A DNA stretch of 64,000 bases from a virus: the IMG/VR virus record IMGVR_UViG_3300025913_000030, positions 1 through 64,000 of that record; one strand, written 5' to 3'. The notes beneath the pieces are model-generated. The model did no database searches and had not been told where the DNA came from. It saw only the letters and a list, made by a program, of their open reading frames with translations. The stretch's first letter is position 1; every line of letters starts with the position of its first letter. Below are positions 33,008-41,597 of the stretch, piece by piece. A program made the position numbers and the translations under genes.

Positions 33008-33468
33008 TCAACATCAGGATCCTCATGGCGGATCAGGACCCCAGGACAGGGCACTGGCGCATCGGTCAGGAAGTGGACGACGGATCCGGAACGATCACCC
33101 GCCACCTGCACCTGATCCCTCTGCACGCTTTCGTTCAGCACCCCGCCGAGTTCGGGCTCGACCCAGCAGACAGCCGCACCGTCCTGGACTGGCTGCTGCA
33201 CGAACGGTTCGTCCCGCGCCCGGATCCTCGCAACCCGGGCCCCTTCTGCCCGTATCGCAATCCGCCGGCCGCAGCGTGGGGCGCCCACCAGCGCGCCATC
33301 GCGCAGGTGAAGACCACCGTGACGATCACCGATCCGGACGGCCATCTGGAGAAGATCCACCAGGCCCACGATCCGCACCCGATCCGCGTCTGGGAAGCGC
33401 AAGAGCGGGCCGCCCGCGACCGAGCCCATGTCCAGCATTTCGAGAGAAGGCGTCGCAGCCATGGCTGA
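33004..33468 (+). CDS. Unknown protein in tail-tip operon
   Basis: A 154-residue His-, Arg- and Pro-rich protein (MINIRILMADQDPRTGHWRI...). The ATG overlaps the previous stop. Segment PNPGPFCPYRNPPAAAWGAH style Pro-rich regions alternate with short beta strands. No domain recognised; probably a small tail or host-contact protein by position. Confidence 0.5.
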   Translation: MINIRILMADQDPRTGHWRIGQEVDDGSGTITRHLHLIPLHAFVQHPAEFGLDPADSRTVLDWLLHERFVPRPDPRNPGPFCPYRNPPAAAWGAHQRAIAQVKTTVTITDPDGHLEKIHQAHDPHPIRVWEAQERAARDRAHVQHFERRRRSHG

Positions 33469-34561
33469 CTCAAATACACCGAACATCGGGCTGCTGATCG
33501 CCGACACCGCCGACGTCGTCCAGTACCCGGCGCACATCGGCAATAACCTGACGACGATCGACGGCCTCATGGGCGCGGTCGACTGCACTTCCGTTACGCG
33601 GCCCACGAACACGTACAAGGGCCAGATCATCTACGAGCACGACACCGGCCGCTACGTCCAGAACACCGGAACGAAGGCCGCGCCGGTCTGGTCGTACATG
33701 TCGCATCAGGCGCTCGTGGAGAACAGCAGCGCTCTGCCGACCGGCGGCCTCACCGCCGGGGAGCTGATCTATCTCTCCGACCTCGGCGCGCTCGCCTACT
33801 ACAGCGGGTCGGCGTGGCATTACTGCACCCTGATCGTCTGTTCGTCCACCACCCGGCCGACCGGCGCCGCTCTGCAGACCGGAACGTTCATCTACGAGAC
33901 CGATACACAGACCCTGCTGGTGTGGACCGGTAGCGGCTGGGCGCACCGATCGTTCAACAACTTCGTCTGCACGAGCAGCACCCATCCTTCGTGGGCGTTC
34001 CAGGGCCTGGAGATCTACGAGACCGACACCGGACTGGCCGCCGTCTACAGCGGGTCGAACTACCTCTACGGGTTGCAGCAGCTCGCGCCGACACAGAGTG
34101 TCAGCGCCGCGGCCAATGTCACGTTCAGCGGACTGCCCGCGGTGAACCGCCTGCTCGTGGTCTGGCGGTTGCGCAGTTCCACGTCGGGAACTCCGCTCGG
34201 GTTGCAGATCGACGGCGACAGCACCAGCGGGCACTATATCTGGGCGAAGATGACGGCACGCGCCGCGGCGACCTCCGCGTCCGGGAACACCGGGGACGTC
34301 AACGCACAGATCGGCACCGTCGCAGGCAGCAGTACAGCCAACTACTTCAGCTCGGGCGAGACGTTTATCAACGGCTGGAACTCCACCAACGGCTACTGCA
34401 ACATGGATTCCGTCAGCAGCTGCTGGGACACCACCTCGTCCTACTGGATCGACAAGATGGGCAGCCTCTACGTCGGCACTGCCGCCGCGCACACTTCGCT
34501 GAAGATCGCTCCCGGCAGCGGAACGCTGACAGGAGAAGTCACCGTCTATGGAGGGCCCTGA
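33461..34561 (+). CDS. Tail fibre or receptor-binding protein
   Basis: A 366-residue protein. The first ~200 residues show four repeats of roughly 45 residues around (G)x(I/F)IYE(H/T)DT: GQIIYEHDTGRYVQNTG, GELIYLSDLGALAYYSG, GTFIYETDTQTLLVWTG and GLEIYETDTGLAAVYSG. This shaft-like repeat precedes a Gly/Ser-rich C-terminal domain with WRLRSSTSGTPLGLQIDGDS, jelly-roll-like. A receptor-binding role is inferred. Confidence 0.65.
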   Translation: MADSNTPNIGLLIADTADVVQYPAHIGNNLTTIDGLMGAVDCTSVTRPTNTYKGQIIYEHDTGRYVQNTGTKAAPVWSYMSHQALVENSSALPTGGLTAGELIYLSDLGALAYYSGSAWHYCTLIVCSSTTRPTGAALQTGTFIYETDTQTLLVWTGSGWAHRSFNNFVCTSSTHPSWAFQGLEIYETDTGLAAVYSGSNYLYGLQQLAPTQSVSAAANVTFSGLPAVNRLLVVWRLRSSTSGTPLGLQIDGDSTSGHYIWAKMTARAAATSASGNTGDVNAQIGTVAGSSTANYFSSGETFINGWNSTNGYCNMDSVSSCWDTTSSYWIDKMGSLYVGTAAAHTSLKIAPGSGTLTGEVTVYGGP

Positions 34562-34797
34562 TGACTGAGGAGCAGCGACCGGTTCACGTGTCCTTTGACT
34601 GCTCAACCGGCGAGCGCGTCGACACGCCTCTCACAGACGAGGAATGGGAGGAGCACAAGGCCCGCGAATCGGCAGCGGAGGAGGAACACCTGCGCCGAAC
34701 GCGGGACCGCGAGGCGGCCCTCGCCGTTGTCCAGACCAAGGCCGCGCAGGACCCCGCGTTCGCGGCCCTCGCAACTCTGACAGGAGTGACCCTTTGA
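34561..34797 (+). CDS. Small helical protein
   Basis: A 78-residue acidic, mostly helical protein (MTEEQRPVHVSFDCSTGERV..., then LTDEEWEEHKARESAAEEEH). The ATG overlaps the fibre stop. Possibly a fibre chaperone by position; unproven. Confidence 0.5.
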   Translation: MTEEQRPVHVSFDCSTGERVDTPLTDEEWEEHKARESAAEEEHLRRTRDREAALAVVQTKAAQDPAFAALATLTGVTL

Positions 34798-35132
34798 CCG
34801 TCCCCGACCAGAACCAGGAAATCGTCCCCTACGACGTCCTGCTGCCCCAACTGGAAACCGAGCTGCACGTCCGTGACAGCCAGATGACGATGCTCAAGGC
34901 CCGCATCACCGTCCGCGACCGCAGGATTGCCCAGCACGAGCAGACGATCACGCAGCAGGCACAGATGATCGAACAGCAGGCCCGCGTGATCGAGGGACTG
35001 CGCGGGCACCTAGCGGCGACGCAGCGGCCGGAACAGCAGCTTGAACAAGCCGAGGTACAGCTCCCACCACCAGCCGATCAGCAGTCAGTACCAGAAGTAG
35101 GACCGCAAGGGTCTGCCGTAGCGTCGCCGTGA
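34794..35132 (+). CDS. Coiled-coil protein
   Basis: A 112-residue protein from a TTG start with CAGGAG nine bases upstream. Residues ~15-90 are a Gln/Glu/Arg-rich coiled coil (QHEQTITQQAQMIEQQARVI) and the tail is Gln/Pro-rich. It is the last rightward gene before a convergent leftward gene. Confidence 0.5.
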   Translation: MTVPDQNQEIVPYDVLLPQLETELHVRDSQMTMLKARITVRDRRIAQHEQTITQQAQMIEQQARVIEGLRGHLAATQRPEQQLEQAEVQLPPPADQQSVPEVGPQGSAVASP

Positions 35133-35139
35133 CACCGGA

Positions 35140-35532
35140 TCACGCCCTCGGCAGTTGATCGCCGTCGGTCGCCGTCAGCGTCCACTGACACGCCGTCGAC
35201 ACCACCAGCCAGTGCCGGCCGGCAGCGTCGTGCGAGTACATCGTGCCGCTGCCGGCCGGTCCGCTGTCGTCGGCCAGCGCAACGCCGTTTTCGGCGTCAC
35301 CCCGCTCGACTGCGCGGAAGCTGCCCGAGCCCGGGCACGCGAACGTGTAACGGAGCGACCAATCCGAACCGGTCGTGAACGTCGCCGTGGTCGTGTTGCC
35401 GCCCCCGGACGTCTGCAGCACGATGGACGTGCTCGCATGCGCCGGAGCACGGCCGGCCAGAGCCCATCCCGCCGCCCCGAGCGCGACAACCGCGCCCGCG
35501 AGGACGCCGGCCCACCCCCTGTATCTCGTCAT
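35140..35532 (-). CDS. Exported protein with signal peptide
   Basis: A 130-residue protein with a clear signal sequence (RGWAGVLAGAVVALGAAGWA, cleavage probably after AHA near residue 33). A small beta-rich, two-Cys domain follows (FACPGSGSF, STACQWTLT), suggesting a disulfide-bonded extracellular fold. It is transcribed leftward from the variant element at 35554. Surface-exposed phage proteins of this kind can exclude other phages or modify the host envelope; this is only a hypothesis here. Confidence 0.65.
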   Translation of the reverse strand: MTRYRGWAGVLAGAVVALGAAGWALAGRAPAHASTSIVLQTSGGGNTTTATFTTGSDWSLRYTFACPGSGSFRAVERGDAENGVALADDSGPAGSGTMYSHDAAGRHWLVVSTACQWTLTATDGDQLPRA

Positions 35533-35553
35533 GCACCCAGTGAAGGACTTCGT

Positions 35554-35568
35554 ATGACGATGTGTCAA
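35554..35568 (-). promoter_or_regulatory. Variant TTGACACATCGTCAT site
   Basis: The minus strand reads TTGACACATCGTCAT, two bases off the recurrent element, with both TGAC and GTCA arms intact. It is 22 bp upstream of the exported-protein start at 35532. Confidence 0.5.
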
Positions 35569-35569
35569 G

Positions 35570-36148
35570 TCACCAGCGTGCGGGGTCGCCTGACGTGTTG
35601 CCCTCCCAGTGGTTCCACAGGAAGGTCTGCGCGTCGACATGGCAGAACGAGGCGCCCGCGTCCAGCATCGCGAGCCAGCAGCCCCAGTCGTCGTACTGCG
35701 ATCCGGCCGGCCTCTGGAAGCCGCCGGCCTCGCGCATGAGTTCCGTGCGGGCCAGAGCGCTGGTGTGGATGTACGAACGCTGGCGCAGGATGTCCGCGTC
35801 GAACGGGAGCCCGTAACGGTGCTCCGGCCCGGTCGGCGGGCCGCCGAGCTGCGGGACGAACGGCGTCGAGTAGACGACGTCGGCACCTGACTGCGCCTGC
35901 GCCTGGAAGAGTGTGACCAGGTGGTTCGGCAGCATCGTGTCATCGTCGTCGAGGAAGGTGACCCAGTGCGTGTCCACCCTGGCCAGTGCGCGGTTCTTGG
36001 TCGCCGCGGCGCCGGTCCGCGTGAAGTCGAACTCGACCGTGATCGCGTCCGGCTGCATGTCCTGCAGCGCGACCGAGGCCAGGGCGCGGGCGAGCAGCCG
36101 GGCGCGCGGCGGGATGCTCGTGACGCAGACCGTGATGCCAGGCCTCAC
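35570..36148 (-). CDS. Glycosyltransferase, GT-A fold (family 2-like)
   Basis: A 192-residue glycosyltransferase with VTFLDDDDTMLPNHL (~67-81), the DxD-type metal/nucleotide-sugar motif. NHWEGNTSGDPARW at the C-terminus is nearly the same as in its upstream neighbour. Paralogue of 36145-36726. Start GTG overlaps that gene's stop. The sugar and acceptor cannot be told from the sequence. Confidence 0.8.
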   Translation of the reverse strand: MRPGITVCVTSIPPRARLLARALASVALQDMQPDAITVEFDFTRTGAAATKNRALARVDTHWVTFLDDDDTMLPNHLVTLFQAQAQSGADVVYSTPFVPQLGGPPTGPEHRYGLPFDADILRQRSYIHTSALARTELMREAGGFQRPAGSQYDDWGCWLAMLDAGASFCHVDAQTFLWNHWEGNTSGDPARW

Positions 36149-36726
36149 CAGCGGTCGCTCCGCCCCGAGGTGTTCGCGCCGTGGTGGTTCCACACCCAGG
36201 TACGGCACGGCACGTGCATCACGGTGGCGCCCTGGGCGAGGCAGCCGAGCAGGAACCGCCGGTCCTCCCCCATCACGTCCCCAGGCCGCAGCGGCGCGGC
36301 CGGATCGGTGAACCCGACCGACTTCGCCAGCTCGGTCCGGACCATAATCGTGATCGTCGTGTCCTGCGGATTGGCGGGATCGAACGGCTTGCCGAAGTGG
36401 CCGAGCGGGTCCTGCTCGCTCAGCTTGCCGTTCTGCTCCAGGTAGAAGTACGAGTAGACGTAGTCGGCTCCCGAGTCCCACGCCGCGTCGCGGAGCACCT
36501 GCAGGTGCTCGGGCAAGAGGCGGTCATCGTCGTCGAGGAATGCGACCCAGTCCGTAACCACGAGGTCCAGTGCCCTCTGCCGTGTTCGTGCGGCTCCTTC
36601 GCGGTCGAAGTCGATGGCCGTGGCGATGCACTCAGGTTTCAGGGTCTGGTTTTCCGCCGACTCGCAGGCCTGACGGAAGAGTTGCCTGCGCGGTGGGATC
36701 GTGGGGATGGCCACCGTGATGTTCAC
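36145..36726 (-). CDS. Glycosyltransferase, GT-A fold (family 2-like)
   Basis: A 193-residue glycosyltransferase: MNITVAIPTIPPRRQLFRQA start, nucleotide-binding FDREGAARTRQRALD, and VAFLDDDDRLLPEHL as the DxD motif. A probable catalytic region (PGDVMGEDRRFLLGCLA) and the ending HHGANTSGRSDRW follow. It probably arose by tandem duplication with the downstream gene. Confidence 0.8.
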   Translation of the reverse strand: MNITVAIPTIPPRRQLFRQACESAENQTLKPECIATAIDFDREGAARTRQRALDLVVTDWVAFLDDDDRLLPEHLQVLRDAAWDSGADYVYSYFYLEQNGKLSEQDPLGHFGKPFDPANPQDTTITIMVRTELAKSVGFTDPAAPLRPGDVMGEDRRFLLGCLAQGATVMHVPCRTWVWNHHGANTSGRSDRW

Positions 36727-37649
36727 GACGCGACCACCCCGGTCCAGCGTGTCGAGCGCAGCGCCTGTTCGATGCCTTGTTCGAGCGAGATCCGCGGCTG
36801 GTAGACCTTGCGCAGCTTGGTCGTGTCCGCCACCCGGTAGCGCACCCCGACCGGCTTGGCCGGCAGGTGCTCGATCTGCGGCCGGTAGCCTCCCCCGACC
36901 TTGTCGATTACCATCTCGGCGAGCTGGTTGAACGAAGTCGGCCGCCCGGTGCCGATGTTCAGCCGGCCCTGCACACCTTGTCCGAGCATGGCGAAGACCG
37001 CGCCGACGACATCGTCGATGTGCACGAAGTCGCGCACCTGCTCGCCGTCGCCCCAGATCTCGAACGGATCGGCGCGCCGCGCCGCGCGGGCGATGAACGA
37101 GGGGAAGGGATAGTCCAGCGGCTGGTCCTCGCCGTAACCGGAGAACGGGCGCACGACGAAGACCCGGTGGCCTTTCTCCTGGGCGTGCCTGACGAGCCGT
37201 TCGCCGGTCAGTTTCGCCCAGCCGTACGTGGCATCCGGCTCGCCGAAGAACTGGTCCACGGGCTCGGCCATGTCCTCGGACAGGTCGATGCGGTAGCCGC
37301 TGTTCTGGGTGGCGACAGGGTAGGCGGCCGAGCTGGAGAAGTAGATCGCGTCCGGGACGTTCGCGAGTTCCAGCCAGCGGAAGAAGATCGAGTCCAGGGC
37401 GAGGTTGGTCGCCACGGCGAGTGGCGAGCCGTCGATCTCCTCGCGTCCCTTGACGTGCGCTGCGCAGTGCACCGCGAGGTCGACCGTGCCGCGCACGTGC
37501 TCGCTGGTCCAGGCCGGGTTACGCAGGACGTCGAGCATGTCGTGACCATTGGCTAGGTCAATGCCATGAACCGTGTGACCTTGCCTGCGGAATTCGTCGG
37601 CCATGTGCCGACCAACGAACCCGGCGTGACCGGTGATCAGGACTCTCAT
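36723..37649 (-). CDS. NAD-dependent sugar epimerase/dehydratase
   Basis: A 308-residue extended SDR enzyme. The Rossmann motif is RVLITGHAGFVGRHMADEF (GxxGxxG), the catalytic region SSSAAYPVA with YGWAKLTGE (Tyr-x3-Lys, ~136-140), and HIDDVVGAVFAML follows. It interconverts nucleotide sugars, feeding the neighbouring glycosyltransferases. Which epimer is made is not evident. Genes overlap by four bases on both sides. Confidence 0.85.
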   Translation of the reverse strand: MRVLITGHAGFVGRHMADEFRRQGHTVHGIDLANGHDMLDVLRNPAWTSEHVRGTVDLAVHCAAHVKGREEIDGSPLAVATNLALDSIFFRWLELANVPDAIYFSSSAAYPVATQNSGYRIDLSEDMAEPVDQFFGEPDATYGWAKLTGERLVRHAQEKGHRVFVVRPFSGYGEDQPLDYPFPSFIARAARRADPFEIWGDGEQVRDFVHIDDVVGAVFAMLGQGVQGRLNIGTGRPTSFNQLAEMVIDKVGGGYRPQIEHLPAKPVGVRYRVADTTKLRKVYQPRISLEQGIEQALRSTRWTGVVAS

Positions 37650-38263
37650 CCGCGTACTCCCGTCAGGATCTGGAACATCCCGCGCAGCTCCTGCCGGACC
37701 ACCCGGTATCCGCCCTGCTCGAGCAACGCGCGGTAGCCATCCGGATCCCAGGCCCAGGTGTGAAATTCGTAGGCGCTGCCCGGACGCTCGGTCCACGGGG
37801 AGGAGGCGACCAGGACCCTGCTCTGGACGAGGGACTTGACGAACCAGTGCGGGTCGATCAGGTGCTCGAGCATCTCGGTGCACACGGAGATGTCCCCGAA
37901 CCGGATCGGATGCATCGGGCCGTCCGGCTCCAGACGGAGCCAGCCCTCGACGACGTCACCCAGCGAGACACTGACACCGCGCTCGTTGCGGGCCGCGTCC
38001 ACGTTCGTCTGCTGAAGGTCGTACCCCCACGCCGCGAGGCTCGGGTCGAGGATCGAGAGCAGTCCACCGTCGCCGGCTCCGAGGTCGGAGACTGTGGTCA
38101 GGCCGTAAGCCTCGGCGGCGAAGTGCACCTGGGCGGCAGCCTCGATCAGCCGCTCTCGGTGCGCGCCCTGCTCCAGGTGCGGCGCGCGGTCGCGGCCCGC
38201 GTACCAGGACGGCTTCGTGTACTCGGGGACGGTGCCCTCGGGGAAGAGACGCCACTCGCCCAT
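37646..38263 (-). CDS. SAM-dependent methyltransferase, class I
   Basis: A 205-residue methyltransferase with SAM-binding motif SDLGAGDGGLLSILD (~59-73) and the acidic partner in WGYDLQQTNVDAARN. CTEMLEHLIDPHWF (~127) resembles motifs of methionine-dependent sugar/small-molecule methyltransferases. In this cassette it would be expected to methylate a sugar. ATG overlaps the upstream gene's stop. Confidence 0.75.
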   Translation of the reverse strand: MGEWRLFPEGTVPEYTKPSWYAGRDRAPHLEQGAHRERLIEAAAQVHFAAEAYGLTTVSDLGAGDGGLLSILDPSLAAWGYDLQQTNVDAARNERGVSVSLGDVVEGWLRLEPDGPMHPIRFGDISVCTEMLEHLIDPHWFVKSLVQSRVLVASSPWTERPGSAYEFHTWAWDPDGYRALLEQGGYRVVRQELRGMFQILTGVRG

Positions 38264-38952
38264 CAGCACAGCCCCGCCGTGTGCAGCTTCTCCAGCGCGG
38301 CCGGCAGCCCGGCCCGCTTGAACTCCTCGAACACCGCGCCGTCGCTCGCGTACTGCTCGGCGCTGTTGACTTCGGCGTACCGCTCGTCCATCGGCGCCTT
38401 GCCCGCGGTGGGGTGCAGGTGCTCGATCACGACGTTGGGCAGGTAGCGCAGCCTCCCCATGCCCTCCCCGAGCGCCTTCCAGGCGTCGTCGAGGTAGAGG
38501 TGCACCATCCCGGGCGGGCACATCCACCCGAGCGCGGCCGGGATGTTCGAGGTCATGAACACCGCCGTGGGGAGCCGTTCGTGCTGCAGCAGGTCGTCGC
38601 CGTAAACGATGGCCGCGCCCATCCCGTCGAGGACCTTGCAGACCATCTCGTCCCAGCGCGGCGTGCGCGGGCGGTGGTCGTCGCCCATGAACCCGATCGC
38701 GTCGTAATCGGGGAAGCTCTCGGCCAGCCAGTTGAGCGTCGGTCCGAGCCGGCGGCGCGGGCCGACCACGTTGCTCGCCCAGGTGCCGTTCCACACGTCC
38801 AGGGCCAGGTACTCGGGCAGGGCCGGATCGTCCTCGTCGAGGGCGACGAGTAGATCGGCGTACCAGGAGAAGGTCTCCTGCCAGCTCTCGGCGAGCTGTG
38901 CGATGTTGCCGGGCCGTCCCCGGGACGGGACGAAGACCACCATGGGGGCCAA
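38263..38952 (-). CDS. Putative glycosyltransferase
   Basis: A ~229-residue protein: MVVFVPSRGRPGNIAQLAES start, LLVALDEDDPALPEY, and IGFMGDDHRPRTPRWDEM with a GDD (DxD-like) motif, consistent with a GT-A fold. I prefer the TTG at 38952 because GAGGAG lies seven bases upstream; ATG 38943 has no ribosome site. Confidence 0.65.
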   Translation of the reverse strand: MAPMVVFVPSRGRPGNIAQLAESWQETFSWYADLLVALDEDDPALPEYLALDVWNGTWASNVVGPRRRLGPTLNWLAESFPDYDAIGFMGDDHRPRTPRWDEMVCKVLDGMGAAIVYGDDLLQHERLPTAVFMTSNIPAALGWMCPPGMVHLYLDDAWKALGEGMGRLRYLPNVVIEHLHPTAGKAPMDERYAEVNSAEQYASDGAVFEEFKRAGLPAALEKLHTAGLC

Positions 38953-38986
38953 AGGGATACTCCTCGCGTATCGGGGCGAAGCGAGC

Positions 38987-40024
38987 CTAGCTTGACCGAT
39001 AGTCACGCGGCCAGTAGGCGGCGCGCCAGCTGCCGAGGTGCCTGTCGATCGTGTAGTTGCGTGCGTGTTCACGCGCTGCCCTGCCCATGCGCTCGCGCAG
39101 GCCGTCGTCGGTGACCAGCTCGTGCAGGTAGCGCTCCCACTCGTGCTCGCGCCGCACGAGAAATCCGGTCTCCCCATGCTTGACGAAGTCCCGGTAGGCC
39201 GGCGAATCCGAGGCCACCACGGGGATTCCCATCGCCGCGTATTCCAGGGCCTTGAGATGCGACTTCGACCGGTTGAACGGGTGATCGCTCAACGGTGCGA
39301 TGCCGACGTCGAAGCGCAGCATGCCGTAGTAGGCGGACGGGTTGGAGAAGATCGGCGTCCACGGGGCGAAGTCCGCGACCGGCGCGCGCACCAGGGCTTG
39401 GTGCTCCGTGCCCGTGTACCGCATGCGGATCTCGGGGTGACGGCTGAAGAACCTGCGCAGGTGCCGTGCTGCGACTTCGAAGTCGCCGAGATGGGTTGCC
39501 GACCCACCCCACCCGATCGTCAGCCGGTCCGTGACGGGAACCGGCAGGTCGAACACCGCCGGGTCGAGACAGTTCGGCACGATGTGCACGAGCGAGGGAT
39601 CGGCGCCGTAGTCGGCGGCGCGCTGTGCCAGGTACGGGGTGGAGACGGTGATCGCGTCCGCGGAGCGCAGGTTGGCCAGGATGTTGGCGCGCCGCTGGTC
39701 GTTGTCGAAGTAGGCGCGCGCCTGCAGGTTCTTCTCGTCGATGCCGAGCAGGTCGTCATCGATCTCGTAGACGCGGCGCACCTGGCCGCGCAGGTTGCGC
39801 CAGATCTCCGTGGGACCGGTGTGGCACGAGCGCTGCCCGACCACGACCTGGCCGGCGGTCAGTGTGCGCACGTCGAGCTTGTCGCTGTAGGAGACGTCCG
39901 CCTCTCCCGTTCGGGCGAGGGCGTCGAGCGGGACCTTGATCCGGTAGTAGCCGCAGCCCTGCCGATCTGCGAGCCAGCCGTGGATCCGGCCGCGGTGAAA
40001 AGGGGACGGATGACAAATAGTCAC
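38987..40024 (-). CDS. Glycosyltransferase, GT-B fold (family 1/4-like)
   Basis: A ~345-residue protein with the two-Rossmann GT-B layout. The C-terminal donor-binding signature FNRSKSHLKALEYAAMGIPV is followed by VASDSPAYRD (~260-290), including the E-x7-E-like region. It heads the leftward cassette. The GTG at 40024 lies in the recurrent element and 6 nt after a TAATGT hexamer, so the mRNA may be leaderless; a later start cannot be excluded. Confidence 0.75.
   Translation of the reverse strand: MTICHPSPFHRGRIHGWLADRQGCGYYRIKVPLDALARTGEADVSYSDKLDVRTLTAGQVVVGQRSCHTGPTEIWRNLRGQVRRVYEIDDDLLGIDEKNLQARAYFDNDQRRANILANLRSADAITVSTPYLAQRAADYGADPSLVHIVPNCLDPAVFDLPVPVTDRLTIGWGGSATHLGDFEVAARHLRRFFSRHPEIRMRYTGTEHQALVRAPVADFAPWTPIFSNPSAYYGMLRFDVGIAPLSDHPFNRSKSHLKALEYAAMGIPVVASDSPAYRDFVKHGETGFLVRREHEWERYLHELVTDDGLRERMGRAAREHARNYTIDRHLGSWRAAYWPRDYRSS
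38992..39006 (+). promoter_or_regulatory. TTGACCGATAGTCAC site at end of GT gene
   Basis: A near-perfect copy oriented rightward, overlapping the last codons of the leftward GT-B gene and 40 bp upstream of the next leftward start. Its orientation opposes transcription, as expected for a silencer (stoperator-like) rather than a promoter. Confidence 0.5.
40010..40024 (+). promoter_or_regulatory. ATGACAAATAGTCAC site in divergent promoter region
   Basis: The element lies at the start of the leftward GT-B gene, in the 60-bp gap before the rightward holin gene at 40086. It could control either direction. Confidence 0.5.
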
Positions 40025-40085
40025 AGTTAGACATTAGCAGGTTTATACCAGGACAATGAGGTCTGACGAGGGAGGAGGACCAGGG

Positions 40086-40388
40086 GTGATCGCGTGGCTG
40101 CATTCGCTTCCCTGGGCCCCGATTACGGCCGCCAGCCTTGTCGGTACTTTCGTCCTGATGGTGTGGCGCGGTACTTTGGTGCCGAAAGCCACTTTTGATG
40201 CGGTTTGCCGGATTCAGGAGTCGCGCCTGGCTGACAAGAGCCGGGAGAGCGACGACTGGAGGAACGCCTATCTGAACTCTGAGAAGGCGCGCTCACTGAC
40301 CGACCAACAACTGGCCCGGATGCTGGAGCTGTTGCAGAGTACCGACCTGTTCATCAGGTCGTTACCGAGGAGCGGTGATCCCGATTAA
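40086..40388 (+). CDS. Holin-like membrane protein
   Basis: A 100-residue protein with one N-terminal transmembrane segment (WAPITAASLVGTFVLMVW, ~9-26) and a charged helical C-terminus ending LLQSTDLFIRSLP. This layout, next to an endolysin, is typical of a family of Streptomyces phage holins. GTG 40086 is preceded by GGAGGAGG. Confidence 0.7.
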   Translation: MIAWLHSLPWAPITAASLVGTFVLMVWRGTLVPKATFDAVCRIQESRLADKSRESDDWRNAYLNSEKARSLTDQQLARMLELLQSTDLFIRSLPRSGDPD

Positions 40389-40575
40389 GCGCTTGAGACG
40401 GCGCCGTAAGGCGCGCCAGGACGAGGAGACGCGCTCCTTCGGTTGCGAGAAGGCAGCCGCAGCGAAGGATGCGAGCGCCCGCGAGCTGGAAGCCGTCATA
40501 CAGCGCGACAAGGTGATCCGAGCCCTGCCGGGACTGCTGCTTGCCCACGCCCATCACCGGGAGCCTGTCCGATGA
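40375..40575 (+). CDS. Small charged protein of lysis cassette
   Basis: A 66-residue protein starting at a GTG inside the holin gene end (GAGGAGC upstream), very basic at the start (KRLRRRRKARQ) and helical afterwards. It lies between holin and endolysin with overlaps on both sides. No known domain. Confidence 0.5.
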   Translation: MIPIKRLRRRRKARQDEETRSFGCEKAAAAKDASARELEAVIQRDKVIRALPGLLLAHAHHREPVR

Positions 40576-41372
40576 CACGCACGATGATCGACGGCGTCAA
40601 CACCGACGCCCCACGGATGCCGACGACCGGCATCCAACTGGTCGCAGGGTACGTAGACGGACTGTACGCCTGGTCCCAGGAAGACTGGGACCGCTTCCCG
40701 CCCGGTGTCATCCGCGTCCGCATCGCAGTGTTCAGCACCACCAACGACGGCCACATCCTGGACGTCGAGCCCGGCAACGCGACCCCCGCACAGGCGGTCG
40801 ACTGGGTGCTGATGCGCCGCAGGGCCGGCGCCGATCCGACCATCTACTGCAGCGTCTCCAACTGGCCGGCGCTGCGCGCCGCGTTCGCCGCCCGCAGCGT
40901 CGCCGAACCGCACTGGTGGCTCGCCGCCTACGACGACGTCGCCGTCATCCCGGCCGGGACGGTCGCCAAGCAGTACAACGACGACCTGCATCTGCACCAG
41001 CCTTACGACATCTCGGTCGTCGCGGACTACTGGCCCGGCGTCGACCCCGCCGACCCGCCCTCGAACCATGGCTCCGTCAGGAGAAACGACATGCACATCC
41101 CCTTGAAGCCGGGAGACCCGGTGGTCTTCACCAACCCGGCCGCAGCCCTCGGCGGGACTTCCCGCATGCTGGTCGCGAGCGATTTCGGAGACCTGAAGAT
41201 CCGGATCGCCACCTACAGCTGGGCGACGAAGGGCTGGACGGTCCACGACGAGGTGTCCGTCGACTCGAAGGGCCCGGCGTACGCGCTCGACCTGCCGCCG
41301 GACACCAACAAGGTCTCGGTCGGCGTGGACGCCGACTCGACCGGTATCGGCGGTCTGGTCGTTCTCGCCTGA
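40572..41372 (+). CDS. Endolysin, glycoside hydrolase 25/DUF1906-like
   Basis: A 266-residue protein. The N-terminal ~175 residues form a TIM-barrel-like enzyme: IQLVAGYVDGLYAWSQEDWD, then HILDVEPGNATPAQAVDWV with acidic residues in the active-site position, then WWLAAYDD and AKQYNDD. The C-terminal ~90 residues are a beta domain, perhaps cell-wall binding. Context between two membrane proteins supports lysis. Which peptidoglycan bond it cleaves is inferred from the fold only. Confidence 0.7.
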   Translation: MTRTMIDGVNTDAPRMPTTGIQLVAGYVDGLYAWSQEDWDRFPPGVIRVRIAVFSTTNDGHILDVEPGNATPAQAVDWVLMRRRAGADPTIYCSVSNWPALRAAFAARSVAEPHWWLAAYDDVAVIPAGTVAKQYNDDLHLHQPYDISVVADYWPGVDPADPPSNHGSVRRNDMHIPLKPGDPVVFTNPAAALGGTSRMLVASDFGDLKIRIATYSWATKGWTVHDEVSVDSKGPAYALDLPPDTNKVSVGVDADSTGIGGLVVLA

Positions 41373-41587
41373 TGGGCGAGAAGACGAAGCACGCGCTGCG
41401 CGCCGCGCTCTCTGCCCTGGTCGCCATCTGCGGCGTGGTCCCGCTGGTTCTCGGGACCGGCAGCCCAGGCTCGCAGGCCGGCTGGGCGGCGGGAGCCGTC
41501 GCCGCGGCCGGTCTCGTCAACCGGTTGCTCGCGGCAGCCGACCCCTACCTGCCCGCGTGGCTGAGGGTAGGGCCGCCGCGCCCGTGA
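41372..41587 (+). CDS. Second small membrane protein, holin-like
   Basis: A 71-residue protein with two hydrophobic segments (ALSALVAICGVVPLVLGTG and GWAAGAVAAAGLVNRLLAA) and a short Pro/Arg-rich end. The ATG overlaps the endolysin stop. Two holin candidates flank the lysin. Confidence 0.65.
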   Translation: MGEKTKHALRAALSALVAICGVVPLVLGTGSPGSQAGWAAGAVAAAGLVNRLLAAADPYLPAWLRVGPPRP

Positions 41588-41597
41588 TCTCGCCTGA

